Assembly (NCBI GenBank): GCA_958295745.1
Contig: OY282370.1
Span: forward strand, 1,483,724-1,547,723
DNA length: 64,000 nt
Reading direction: 5' to 3'
DNA from: an uncultured Acidimicrobiia bacterium
GTDB lineage: Bacteria; Actinomycetota; Acidimicrobiia; Spongiisociales; Spongiisociaceae
Within the stretch, counting starts at the first letter, position 1. Each line of letters begins with the position of its first letter. Positions 7,961-16,206 of this stretch are shown here, piece after piece. Made by a program: the position numbers and the translations under genes. A model generated the notes under the pieces. It was not told where the DNA came from. It made no database searches and saw only the letters and a list, made by a program, of their open reading frames with translations.

Positions 7961-9004
7961 ATGCCAACAGCAGGGATAGACTCCCACAAAGACACCCTGG
8001 CGGGATGTGTCATCGACCCGACGGGACGGGTCGTCGAGCACAGGACCTTCTCGAACACCCCTGCCGGTTACCGCAGAACCCAAGCCTGGCTACAGGCTCA
8101 TGACGTCGGCCGGGTGGGGATCGAGGGGTCGGGCAGCTACGGGCGGCCCTTGGCGTTGTTCCTGATCAGCGTAGGCTGCGAGGTGGTGGAAGTGCCTCCT
8201 CAGATGACCGCCCAAGCCAGAAGACAACAGCGGAACCGCAGCAAGTCCGACCGCATCGACGCTTTGGCCATAGCCCGGGTAGCAGCCCGAGAGGACGACT
8301 TGGGGGCGCCTCGACCCCAAGACGCTCTAGAAGACCTGCGTGCTCTGGTGTTCTACCGGCGTGAGTTGGTCGAATCCCGAACTGCTGAGGTCAACCGTCT
8401 CCACGCTGACCTTACCCTGCTCTGTCCGGGCTATCACAACCTGTTGCGCTCGGGGTTGTTGTCCTACAAGGCCTTGGCACGGGCCGCCAGGCTGATCACC
8501 GCAGACAGAACCACCAGAGCTGACATCGCCCGCCGGCGCATCCGCCGCGTTCGTCGGCTCTTGCGCCAGGTTCGGGAACTCGACACCCAGATCACCCGCC
8601 TGGTCGCCGCCTTGGGCACTTCCCTCACCGACATCTACGGGATCGGGAACCTGATAGCAGCTGAGATCATCGCCGAAGTCGGCGACGCCGCCCGGTATCC
8701 GACCAAAGCCCGCTTCGCTATGGCCAACGGCACAGCCCCCATCGAGGCGTCCTCGGGACGGGTCACCCGCCATCGGCTCAACCGAGGCGGCAACCGCCGG
8801 CTCAACCGGGCCCTCCACAACGCGGCCATCACCCAGATCGCCCGGCCCGGCACCGAGGGACGCTGCTACTACGAACGGCTCCTCCAACGAGGAAAAACCA
8901 AAAAAGAAGCCGTCCGCATCCTCAAACGACGCATCTCCGACCGGGTCTGGACCCACCTCCAACCCACCACCAACACCCCCCAAACCCACCAAGTCTTGAC
9001 ATAG
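7961..9004 (+). CDS. IS110-family transposase (DEDD recombinase)
   Basis: 347 residues, full length. The RuvC-like domain shows the acidic residues D7 (GIDSHKD), E55 (GIEGSGSYG) and D97/D100 (KSDRIDALAIAR). The C-terminal Transposase_20 domain has YGIGNLIAAEIIAEVGD, ANGTAPIEASSGR with the candidate nucleophile serine at 264 or 265, and HRLNRGGNRRLNRAL. A ribosome binding site (GAAAGGA) lies just before the ATG. No frameshift or stop is seen, so the element may still be active. IS110 enzymes insert and excise DNA under guidance of a bridge RNA from the same element. Confidence 0.93.
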   Translation: MPTAGIDSHKDTLAGCVIDPTGRVVEHRTFSNTPAGYRRTQAWLQAHDVGRVGIEGSGSYGRPLALFLISVGCEVVEVPPQMTAQARRQQRNRSKSDRIDALAIARVAAREDDLGAPRPQDALEDLRALVFYRRELVESRTAEVNRLHADLTLLCPGYHNLLRSGLLSYKALARAARLITADRTTRADIARRRIRRVRRLLRQVRELDTQITRLVAALGTSLTDIYGIGNLIAAEIIAEVGDAARYPTKARFAMANGTAPIEASSGRVTRHRLNRGGNRRLNRALHNAAITQIARPGTEGRCYYERLLQRGKTKKEAVRILKRRISDRVWTHLQPTTNTPQTHQVLT

Positions 9005-9392
9005 GAGCTCACCACTCCGAGGTCGGGCCGCGAGGGGGCGTGCGGGGGCTGTCGTCGCCCCCGGCCCGCCTGGGGCCTTTTCGAGGATTACCGCCTGCTC
9101 TCTCCGGATGTCTGCGGGCGATGTTTGTGCCTTCGGTATCCGTAACTATCCCCCATACCTATGACGAAAACAACCCCCTTGTTCCGTTCTCGCGAAAAAA
9201 TCTTTCAGGCCGTCCTGCCCATCCCTCTGGGGTTCCCTCGCCCGCAGGCATGCGGCGGCCCGTTTCATCACTGCGCCCGCATCGGCAACCGGGCGCCTGC
9301 AGCCGACAACCACGGATACAGGACGGCTTCGATCTCCGATACGGCGGCCAGGGCGGTCCTTCTGACGGGATCGTCCCCCGGCCGGTCGAGGG
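9005..9392. other. Intergenic region right of the IS110 element
   Basis: No credible gene. It lies between the transposase stop and the 3' end of the minus-strand amidohydrolase. Around 9169-9215 it carries a CAACCCCCTTGTT block and an AT-rich CTCGCGAAAAAATC block. The first recurs as a perfect hairpin at 40581-40600, and the second resembles the left flank of the element. Confidence 0.35.
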
Positions 9393-10283
9393 TCAGGAAG
9401 CTTCCAGCCCCAGCAGGCGGGCGGCGTTGTTGCCCATGTAGTCGGCTATGTCCTCGTCGGTCAGCTCCGGCAGGCCGGGGGCGATGTTGTGCTCGGCCGC
9501 CATCGCAGGCAGGGACTTCACGAACGGTACGTCCTCGCGGCAGTCGTAGTTGTCGGTGCCCCACAGCACCTTGTCGAGCACCATGAAGTGCTTGGCGTAC
9601 TTGAGGAAACGGATGTTGGTCTCGGGCGGCTGCAGGAACCCCCACCAACCCGTGTTGGCGTACATGTTGGGGTTCTTGAGCATCATCATCACCACCTCCT
9701 CGTAGTAGTTCTCGCCGGCGTGGACCACCACGAGTTTCAGCTCAGGGAACTCCACCGCCACGTCGTCCAGCAGGATGGGGTGCTGGTTCTTGAGGAGGAA
9801 GTAACCGGACCATCCGGTGTGGACGAAGATGATCATGCCGAGCTCGGCGGCTCTCTCGTAGATGGGCATGAGGCTGGGGTCGTTGAGCGGGAGGTCGAAG
9901 CTGGAGGCCGGCGATATCTTCATTCCCACTAGGCCCATATCGACGATCTGGTCCATCTCTCGGACGGCGCCGAGGCCCCCGTACAGGTCCACGCTGCCGA
10001 GGCCTATGTAGCGGTCCGGGTACTTCGCCGCCGCCTCCGCCACGAAGGAGGCCGGGACCTCCGAGTCCAGATGGGGCGCCTTGCTGGCGTGGCAGACCGC
10101 CATGTCCACGCCGGCCTCGTCCATGCGCTCGATCATCTGCTCGGCGCTCATGCCTTGGAGCAGACCGGTCTTCTCACCCAAGCCCCGCGCCGCCCAGCCG
10201 GCCCGGTACATGGCGTCGTCCATCACCCCTTTCCCGCCCCAATGCTCCGGCTTCGAGAGCCATACGTGGCTGTCGATGATCAT
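9393..10283 (-). CDS. Amidohydrolase-2 family metal-dependent hydrolase
   Basis: I start it at the ATG at 10283 (MIIDSHVWL), which has a ribosome binding site (AAAGGGG) and gives 296 residues; a longer frame from 10418 has no homologous N-terminus. The fold is the TIM-barrel amidohydrolase superfamily (PF04909): IDSH replaces the usual H-x-H at the first strand, and then come IIFVHTGWSG near residue 165, VVHAGENYYEE near 198 and LWGTDNYDCRED near 253. Many members are decarboxylases or lactone hydrolases. The gene stands alone between the IS element and the divergent NTase-HEPN gene. Confidence 0.8.
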   Translation of the reverse strand: MIIDSHVWLSKPEHWGGKGVMDDAMYRAGWAARGLGEKTGLLQGMSAEQMIERMDEAGVDMAVCHASKAPHLDSEVPASFVAEAAAKYPDRYIGLGSVDLYGGLGAVREMDQIVDMGLVGMKISPASSFDLPLNDPSLMPIYERAAELGMIIFVHTGWSGYFLLKNQHPILLDDVAVEFPELKLVVVHAGENYYEEVVMMMLKNPNMYANTGWWGFLQPPETNIRFLKYAKHFMVLDKVLWGTDNYDCREDVPFVKSLPAMAAEHNIAPGLPELTDEDIADYMGNNAARLLGLEAS

Positions 10284-10431
10284 GGCCGCCCCTTTCGCTT
10301 CCGGCCTCTCACCCGAGAGGCAACACAGGATGAAGTTACCCCAGGCCCGCACTTGCCGGAGGGGCGGGTTGCCGGCGAAAGACGGGTGATCCATCGGCCG
10401 CGGCGGTGCGGCCCGCAATTAGGATCACATT

Positions 10432-11403
10432 ATGACTACAACCGTGGCGGCCCGGCCGTCGATGGCGGATGCGGAGAAGGCGGCCGGGGCGGTGGCCGGG
10501 GTGGGGGTGTCGGAGGTGTTGGTGTTCGGGTCGGTGGCCCGCGGTGAGGCCGGACCGCACAGCGATATCGATTTGGTGGCCGTCTACGACGATCTCGATT
10601 ATTCGACCCGGCGTGAGAGGTCGGCCGAACTGGGGCGGGTTGCTTCCGCCGCGGCGGGCCGTCGGGTGTTCGTGTATGTGACCGATTGGCCCGAGTGGAG
10701 CCGCCGCACCAGCGAGGTGGCTTCTTCTTTGGAGAATGCGATCACTGTCGATGCAGTTGCGTTGTACCGGCGGGAACCGAACGGTGTGCGCTGGGGGAAG
10801 GAGATCGGTATGCCCGCTACGGACAGGGAGGAGGCCGCCGCCCGTCTCGACAACGCCCGCCGCGCCCTCTTTGGTCTGGACGACCACTTGGTGATGAGCC
10901 GGGCAGAAAGGCATGCGCTGAAGGACGGCGATCCCGGTTACTACCTGTTGGGGATGCGGGACCGTATGTGCGCTCTGTGCGCCGACGCTCAGATGGCGGT
11001 GGAGACTAGCTTCAAGGCTCTGATCCATCTTCGAGGCGAACGTCCCGCCCGCACCCACGACCTCGGTAAATTGTTGGAGGCCTTTCCCGCTTCCCGGCGT
11101 GATCCTCTCAGGAGGATGTTCGTAGAGATCACCCCGGAGGAAGCTTCGATGTGGCGCGAGGCGGGCGCGTACGAATATGTCGACTGGTCTCTGGAAAGCC
11201 TTGTGATCCACGCCTACCGCATGGCCCGCACAGCTGTCGCAATATCCCGTTACGCAGCCGGTTTCCTGCCCGAAACGGAATCCGCTCGCCTCGTCTACAA
11301 GGCGGCCGTAACGGCCGCCGCAACACTCGACGGGTGGGACCTCACCGCCGGAGACCCCTTCGATATGACAGGCCAGCCTCCTCTGCCCGACCCCCTCTCG
11401 TAG
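10432..11403 (+). CDS. Single-chain nucleotidyltransferase-HEPN protein
   Basis: 323 residues with two domains. Residues 29-52 form the minimal nucleotidyltransferase motif, FGSVARGE followed by D45-x-D47 (HSDIDLVAV). Residues about 135-270 are helical and match a HEPN domain, with the R-x4-H motif at R204 to H209 (RPARTHDL). MNT and HEPN are usually two adjacent genes forming a toxin-antitoxin pair, in which the transferase modifies and silences the HEPN RNase. Here they are fused. It lies divergent from the amidohydrolase and 5' of the phosphotriesterase-like gene. Alternatively it is an aminoglycoside-type or DNA-polymerase-beta-like transferase with a helical tail. Confidence 0.75.
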   Translation: MTTTVAARPSMADAEKAAGAVAGVGVSEVLVFGSVARGEAGPHSDIDLVAVYDDLDYSTRRERSAELGRVASAAAGRRVFVYVTDWPEWSRRTSEVASSLENAITVDAVALYRREPNGVRWGKEIGMPATDREEAAARLDNARRALFGLDDHLVMSRAERHALKDGDPGYYLLGMRDRMCALCADAQMAVETSFKALIHLRGERPARTHDLGKLLEAFPASRRDPLRRMFVEITPEEASMWREAGAYEYVDWSLESLVIHAYRMARTAVAISRYAAGFLPETESARLVYKAAVTAAATLDGWDLTAGDPFDMTGQPPLPDPLS

Positions 11404-11494
11404 CGGCGGAAGCCTCCCGCACCACCATCCCCTCGGGCCGCCGTCTAGAGTCGGGAGTACTGGACGCTTCGGAGGTCGGAGAAGGGAGGGCGCC

Positions 11495-12541
11495 ATCGAA
11501 GACCAAGGTCGCATCATCACCGTAAACGGCCCGATCGAACCCGGGCAGCTCGGTGTGACGCTGATGCACGAGCACCTATTGTTCACGTGCCTGATGTGGT
11601 TCCTGGAGGGCGACCACCGGGGTCTGGGTTCCGATTCGTATGCGCCGGTCACCCACCACAACGCCGCTCTGCTCCGGGAGTTCCCGTACCGCAGCCGCGA
11701 CAATCTGATCAACACCGACTGGCGGCTGACCTCCCAGGAGCTCCGCCGCTTCAAGATGACTTTGGGCCGCAGCGTGGTCGATTCCTCGAATCTGGGCCTG
11801 GGCCGGGACGGGTGGGGGCTCAAGAAGATCGCCGACGACGTGGGGATCAACATCATCTCGGGCACCGGGTACTACGTGGACCACGCCCACCCCTGGTACG
11901 TGGATTCCATGAGCGCCGAGGAGCTGGCCAAAGGCATGATCGGGGACATCACCGCCGGGGCCGACGGAACCGACATCCGCTGCGGGATCATCGGGGAGAT
12001 CGGAACCTCCGATCCGGTCACGCCCAACGAGTGGAAGGTGCTGGAGGCGGCGGCCATCACCCACCACGCCACCGGGGCGGCCATCCAGATCCACGCCCTC
12101 CACGAGCAGCGCCTGATGCCCTCCATCCTCGATTTCCTGATCACGGAGCACGGGGTCCACCCCGGCCGGGTGATCGCCGGTCATCTGGATCTCTGCACGG
12201 ACGATCGGCCCTACCTGGAGCAGGTGGCCGGCTATGACACGTTCCTGGAGATCGACGGCTGGGGCCACCCCTGCCCGACCGACGGTGTCTACGTCTCCGA
12301 CGACGACCGGATGGCGACCGTGGAGTGGATGGTGGCGGAAGGCCTCGGCGGCAAACTCCTGTTCTCCCACGACATCGGCCTGAAAGCCCGACTGTCCGGT
12401 TTCGGCGGCCCCGGCTGGGACCACATCATGAACGTGATCCTCCCCTCCCTGAAAGCCCGAGGCATGCCCATCGCCACCCTCAACCAGTTCGTGATAGACA
12501 ACCCCGCCCGAGTCCTGCCCCTCAGCCTCGAAGCCGAATGA
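11495..12541 (+). CDS. Phosphotriesterase-family hydrolase, probable ATC start
   Basis: The amidohydrolase-fold phosphotriesterase family. The metal site is seen as H-x-H in LMHEHLL, IGEIG (Glu where some members have carboxylated Lys), IQIHA, IAGHLDL and SHDIGLKARLS. A GTG at 11555 would start the protein only three residues before H-x-H. The frame upstream encodes RIITVNGPIEPGQLG, the normal first strand, and contains no ATG, GTG or TTG. An ATC at 11495 lies 4-5 bases after a strong GGGAGGG, so I take that as the start (348 residues). If an ATC start is wrong, the gene is 11555-12541 with a missing first strand. The natural substrate may be a lactone or phosphoester. Confidence 0.75.
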   Translation: MEDQGRIITVNGPIEPGQLGVTLMHEHLLFTCLMWFLEGDHRGLGSDSYAPVTHHNAALLREFPYRSRDNLINTDWRLTSQELRRFKMTLGRSVVDSSNLGLGRDGWGLKKIADDVGINIISGTGYYVDHAHPWYVDSMSAEELAKGMIGDITAGADGTDIRCGIIGEIGTSDPVTPNEWKVLEAAAITHHATGAAIQIHALHEQRLMPSILDFLITEHGVHPGRVIAGHLDLCTDDRPYLEQVAGYDTFLEIDGWGHPCPTDGVYVSDDDRMATVEWMVAEGLGGKLLFSHDIGLKARLSGFGGPGWDHIMNVILPSLKARGMPIATLNQFVIDNPARVLPLSLEAE

Positions 12542-12579
12542 TTTCATCGTCCGATTCAGGAGGCTCGCGTCTCACGGAC

Positions 12580-12585
12580 TATACT
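12580..12585 (+). promoter_or_regulatory. Candidate -10 box of the methylase/ATPase operon
   Basis: TATACT lies 15 bases before the ATG of the GHKL ATPase gene, in a short AT-rich patch after a GC-rich gene. Transcription would begin near 12592, so the message would be almost leaderless. No ribosome binding site is seen. A five-codon micro-ORF (ATG at 12593, stop 12605-12607) overlaps the main start. No good -35 box is visible. Confidence 0.4.
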
Positions 12586-12599
12586 TTGATTGATGTCTG

Positions 12600-14507
12600 A
12601 TGAATGACCCCGCTGTTAAATGGGTTTGGGAGAGGACGGACGCGGCGCGTAGCGGTGCCGCCGGTGACCTCGCCAGGCTCTTCAGAAACGAGCCCGTCAA
12701 GCAACCTGGTGTTCTGGCTATAGGTGCCCCCTCTGCTCAGGCCACAGTGTTGGCCCGTGAAGTCATCCAGAACTCCTGGGACGCAGCCGACGACCTGCGC
12801 GAGGATCTCAGGAGAGAGCAACTGCGAGCCGAGCGGCGCGGTCGGTCTCTTGGTATCAGTCCTTTCGTTCCTCCACCTTTTGAGATACGCTTTGACTTCC
12901 GTACCGCCGTTGGGTCCACCAAAGACGAGATCGTCCGGCGGCTTGCGCTGAACGAACACGCGAATCGTCTGGGGGGGGGGGTTGACCGTAGAAAGGTCGG
13001 TCTGAGAAAGGACGATTGCCTAGGAACCCTGGGGGACTCCGATGCTGAGTTGGCCTACATGGTGATCGAAGAGGAGGCGGCTTCTGGTATGTACGGTCCC
13101 TGGAGAGGGGATGAGTCGAAGATGTACAGGGCGCTTTGCGCCATTGGAGTCACCTCTGGTACCGAGGGCAGGGGCGGTTCCTATGGTTACGGCAAGGCGG
13201 GCATGATCCGAGGTTCCGCCACCCGGACAGTGGTCGCCTACACCTGCTTTAGGGAACGAAGGGACGACCCGGGTGCCACGCGGCGGTTGCTCGGTATGAC
13301 CTATTGGGGTCGGCACGACTATTGCGGCGAAGGGTTTACCGGGTTCGCCAGATTCGGAAAAGAGAAGAATGGTGGTGAGGTGGTCCCGTTCGAAAACGAG
13401 GAAGCCGACGAGCAGGCCGCCATGTTGGGCCTGAGGGCCCGAAGCCCGGACGAGATAGATCAGCTGGGGACCACCTTTCTGTTGATCGAACCCACCGTGC
13501 AGCCCGAAGAGTTGATCACCGCCATTGAACGCTCGTGGTGGCCGGCTTTGGAAGAGCGTCGCCTTCAGTTCAATACATATGTTCAAACACCGGCCGGGGC
13601 AGTACTACACCCCAGGCCGCGTCATGATCCTGTCCTCCGTACTTTTATAGATGCCTATGAAAATGCAACGCTTCCTGCCGCTATAGGGGAAGGTAGGAGA
13701 GGAGAATTCCCTGGTCTCGGTACTATTGGATTGGTTTCCGACATTGAGGGTTGGTCGTATGCCGAACAGATCGGAGATACTGAAGAACAAGGTATAGACC
13801 ACTGCAGCCTTGTTGCTCTCATGCGTAAGCCGCATATGGTTGTTGAATACTTGAAGGTGAGCAGAGCGACTCCACCCCATGTACGCGGTGCCTTCGTTGC
13901 TGATTTCAGTATCAACGATGCTCTTCGTGAGACTGAGCCGAAGGGGCATGATGCATGGGACTACAAAGCAGGCGACACAGACGAGGAGTCGAGGAGGACA
14001 GCCAAGAAAGTCCGTGACCGAATAGCAGAGAAGGTTAGGCGGTACAAGAAGGAGTTGAAGCCTCCTTCCCCACCTGTTGAAGGTGTAGTGCTTCCAGAGT
14101 TCGACCGACTTATGAGAAAGCTCATGTCGGGTCCGATTAAAGACCGTCCAGACCTCTCTCCTCGATTGGTCACCATACGTCCTGACTTCAATTTGGAAGT
14201 CGCCGGTCCGGACGAAGTACGCGTGGTCGGGAAGGCGGAGTTTGGTTTGAGTGAGCACTTTGAGGGAGAAGCAGCCTGGATTGAGGTATCTATCCGTTAC
14301 TCGTTCGTGGAGGACGATCGTGCCGGGAAGCGGGCGGAGCTTGAGGTTGTTCCGCCCGTAGACTTTGTGGAAATCAACGGGAAATACCGCGGAATTATCC
14401 GATCCCGTGACCAGGTGTTGTTCAAGTTCAAGACCCAACCATATCGGGCGGATTGGTCCGGCCGTCTGATCACAGGGGCGGAAATAGTGAATGAAGAAGA
14501 GGCATGA
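12600..14507 (+). CDS. GHKL (HSP90/MutL/MORC-like) ATPase of a methylase-linked system
   Basis: 635 residues. The N box of the GHKL ATP-binding fold is at residues 53-64 (REVIQNSWDAAD, with E54, N58 and D61), a G1-like segment at about 155-166 (VIEEEAASGMYG), and a glycine-rich lid at 192-202 (GGSYGYGKAGM). The C-terminal half has no recognised domain. GHKL ATPases of this type occur with DNA methylases, Vsr nucleases and helicases in predicted restriction systems (the MutL/MORC-like groups described by comparative genomics). Four genes follow with overlapping ends, so this opens a five-gene operon. An 11-G tract at 12971-12981, at codons 123-127, could switch the gene off by slippage. Confidence 0.8.
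   Translation: MNDPAVKWVWERTDAARSGAAGDLARLFRNEPVKQPGVLAIGAPSAQATVLAREVIQNSWDAADDLREDLRREQLRAERRGRSLGISPFVPPPFEIRFDFRTAVGSTKDEIVRRLALNEHANRLGGGVDRRKVGLRKDDCLGTLGDSDAELAYMVIEEEAASGMYGPWRGDESKMYRALCAIGVTSGTEGRGGSYGYGKAGMIRGSATRTVVAYTCFRERRDDPGATRRLLGMTYWGRHDYCGEGFTGFARFGKEKNGGEVVPFENEEADEQAAMLGLRARSPDEIDQLGTTFLLIEPTVQPEELITAIERSWWPALEERRLQFNTYVQTPAGAVLHPRPRHDPVLRTFIDAYENATLPAAIGEGRRGEFPGLGTIGLVSDIEGWSYAEQIGDTEEQGIDHCSLVALMRKPHMVVEYLKVSRATPPHVRGAFVADFSINDALRETEPKGHDAWDYKAGDTDEESRRTAKKVRDRIAEKVRRYKKELKPPSPPVEGVVLPEFDRLMRKLMSGPIKDRPDLSPRLVTIRPDFNLEVAGPDEVRVVGKAEFGLSEHFEGEAAWIEVSIRYSFVEDDRAGKRAELEVVPPVDFVEINGKYRGIIRSRDQVLFKFKTQPYRADWSGRLITGAEIVNEEEA
12971..12981 (+). repeat. Eleven-G homopolymer inside the GHKL ATPase gene
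   Basis: Eleven consecutive G bases, the longest homopolymer I noticed in the window, coding for Leu-Gly-Gly-Gly-Val with the flanking bases. Twelve Gs would place TGA immediately after the tract. Ten Gs would reach TGA eight codons later. It therefore has the form of a contingency (phase-variation) tract. A sequencing length error cannot be excluded. Confidence 0.8.
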
Positions 14508-15502
14508 ACCGCGAAGTTCGTACGGTCCGTCCTTTCCAGGTTCCCTATCACCTCGCCCGAGTTTTTGAAGGAGCGGTGTTCCGGTTCGGGAGAGATGAAT
14601 GTTATCCTGACGGTCGTATCAATATAGATATTGACGATTATCCTGATGAATATGGTCGGCGACCTGCAGAGCTGATCTGGGCATCTGATTCCGAGCTCGA
14701 GTATTTCAAGGCGATGCTCAATGAGGGAGCACAAGCCGCGGAGATTGATCCAGCCTGCTTGGCTTTATTGATCACAGTTAGCACTTCTTATCTCAAAATC
14801 ACCGAGGTAGTTTTCAGACATCCCCTTATGAACCTTGAAGGACTGACCAATACGGTGAATCTATCCGGCCCTCCCCGCCCCTCTGCTCTTCGCACCGGAT
14901 TCCATGGGGCGACCATCGTTGCCTATCTATTGTTGACGGAGGAGATCAAACCTTGTCCTCTCCGTCCTTGGCGCAAAGGTACCTGGTTGGCTCGGGCCGC
15001 TTTTAAGTTAGTGCCCCGTTCACGAGCCAGCCTGTTCCGACCGTCAGCACTTGATGACGAGCAACGCAATCGTCTAGGACTCCCGAAGGGCGTCGTGCGT
15101 TATCTGGATATGAGCGATCACGAGCCTTTGCTTCCGTACGAAGATTCTTATCCGCCTATTTTCTATGTCGACCAGGAACTACTGGCCTCGCTCGCCTCCC
15201 GCCCTCGAGCACCTATAAGTCGTTCTATTCAGGTTCAGCTGGTACAAGACTTTATATATGGAGTTCTCACCTCACCTGCTGTGCAGGAGGCCGATCTCGG
15301 TGAGATGATATGGACAGATATGAAAGACACTTTGTTGGGAAGGGTATTGAACCTCATCGCCGGGCCTGATGCCTCGGAGGAACGGCTAGGTATCCTAGTT
15401 CAATTAATCCGAGACGATCCGGCCAAGCTAGTGGCGCAGGCAGAACATGCCATCGGACTCCGCAAGGTGTTGTTGGCTACCTCTCGTGAGGGGCAGATAT
15501 GA
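14504..15502 (+). CDS. Hypothetical protein, second gene of the methylase-linked system
   Basis: 332 residues with no recognised domain. It begins with a charged, acidic region (INIDIDDYPDEYG near residue 40) and ends in a helical region. There is no signal peptide or clear membrane helix. Its ATG overlaps the ATPase stop (ATGA), and its own stop overlaps the next start (ATGA), so the products are made together. The gene is less GC-rich than the chromosome, as are the 3' end of the ATPase gene and the next gene. Genes in this position of methylase-Vsr clusters are often nucleases or adaptors, but no catalytic motif is visible. Confidence 0.65.
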   Translation: MNREVRTVRPFQVPYHLARVFEGAVFRFGRDECYPDGRINIDIDDYPDEYGRRPAELIWASDSELEYFKAMLNEGAQAAEIDPACLALLITVSTSYLKITEVVFRHPLMNLEGLTNTVNLSGPPRPSALRTGFHGATIVAYLLLTEEIKPCPLRPWRKGTWLARAAFKLVPRSRASLFRPSALDDEQRNRLGLPKGVVRYLDMSDHEPLLPYEDSYPPIFYVDQELLASLASRPRAPISRSIQVQLVQDFIYGVLTSPAVQEADLGEMIWTDMKDTLLGRVLNLIAGPDASEERLGILVQLIRDDPAKLVAQAEHAIGLRKVLLATSREGQI

Positions 15503-16206
15503 GATATCCGATCATTACCTTATCCGATTGCCAAAGGCTGGCGACAGAGATGAATAAGGGTACTTTTCCATCCCTAGAGAGATATACACAAGAGAGATAT
15601 ACACACCGGTTGAGTACTGGTGATGTAATGGATCAATCTGAGATCAAGAGGGCGGCCGTTCTAATACACGATATATTGGAAAAAAATCGGGCCAAATATG
15701 GTCGCGACCGGGACCGTTTAGAGGGCAGAGTTGCGCCGATCTTATATAGTGCCTTACACAAAGTGGACTTGGCGGTGCTAGACGACCCCGGTTTTTGGTG
15801 CTTTTTAAGTCTGAAATACTTTTGGAATTTTATTGCTTGGCGGGAGAAGAAGGCCTTCACGGAGGGAAACTATCTAAAATATGTGTGTGGCGAGAGAAGC
15901 ACTGAAAGTGTACTAACCCGTATGTACCTGCGTGTGCAGGCGCTGGGTGGCAGTGAATACGGGTCTATGGCCTCGGAAGTTCCGATGGCGACAGACTTCT
16001 GGCGGAGCCACATCATCCGGGTCAGGACAGGAACGGCTCCCTCCCTTACCAGAGCCTTCGTAGAGCGGCAACGGGACGATCGACTCAACACCCCCGAACT
16101 TCGGCAGTTCGCCCGGAGATTGAATCGGACCTGGACGAATATCCTTTTGAACATCTATGACGACGAAGAGGCTCGACAACTGATAGAAGAGCTATGGACG
16201 AGGTAG
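15499..16206 (+). CDS. Hypothetical protein, DUF6339-like, third gene of the system
   Basis: 235 residues, helical and basic. The C-terminal part (WRSHIIRVRTGTAPSL, then LNRTWTNILLNIYDDEEAR) recalls DUF6339 proteins, which I remember as neighbours of cytosine methylases in actinomycetes; this is from memory and unverified. It overlaps the gene before it by four bases and the methylase by 13. A perfect 15-base tandem duplication at 15576-15605 encodes ERYTQ-ERYTH. AT-rich compared with the methylase that follows. Function unknown. Confidence 0.65.
   Translation: MRYPIITLSDCQRLATEMNKGTFPSLERYTQERYTHRLSTGDVMDQSEIKRAAVLIHDILEKNRAKYGRDRDRLEGRVAPILYSALHKVDLAVLDDPGFWCFLSLKYFWNFIAWREKKAFTEGNYLKYVCGERSTESVLTRMYLRVQALGGSEYGSMASEVPMATDFWRSHIIRVRTGTAPSLTRAFVERQRDDRLNTPELRQFARRLNRTWTNILLNIYDDEEARQLIEELWTR
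15576..15605 (+). repeat. 15-base tandem duplication inside the third system gene
   Basis: Two exact copies of AGAGAGATATACACA side by side. As 15 is a multiple of three, gain or loss of a copy changes protein length by five residues (E-R-Y-T-Q/H) without a frameshift. Confidence 0.9.

Larger units (their letters stand above)
7735..9004 (+). mobile_element. IS110-family insertion element (ends not fixed)
   Basis: A DEDD transposase gene (7961-9004) preceded by about 220 bases of structured non-coding DNA. In IS110-group elements the left non-coding end encodes the bridge RNA, and the elements lack terminal inverted repeats and target duplications, so the ends cannot be read directly. The left limit given here is where the hairpin-rich segment begins. 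The right end is probably within about 20 bases of the transposase stop. Confidence 0.6.

Noticed and set aside
11576-12547. 323-codon minus-strand frame opposite the phosphotriesterase-like gene
   Set aside because: Shadow of a gene whose metal ligands are intact on the plus strand.
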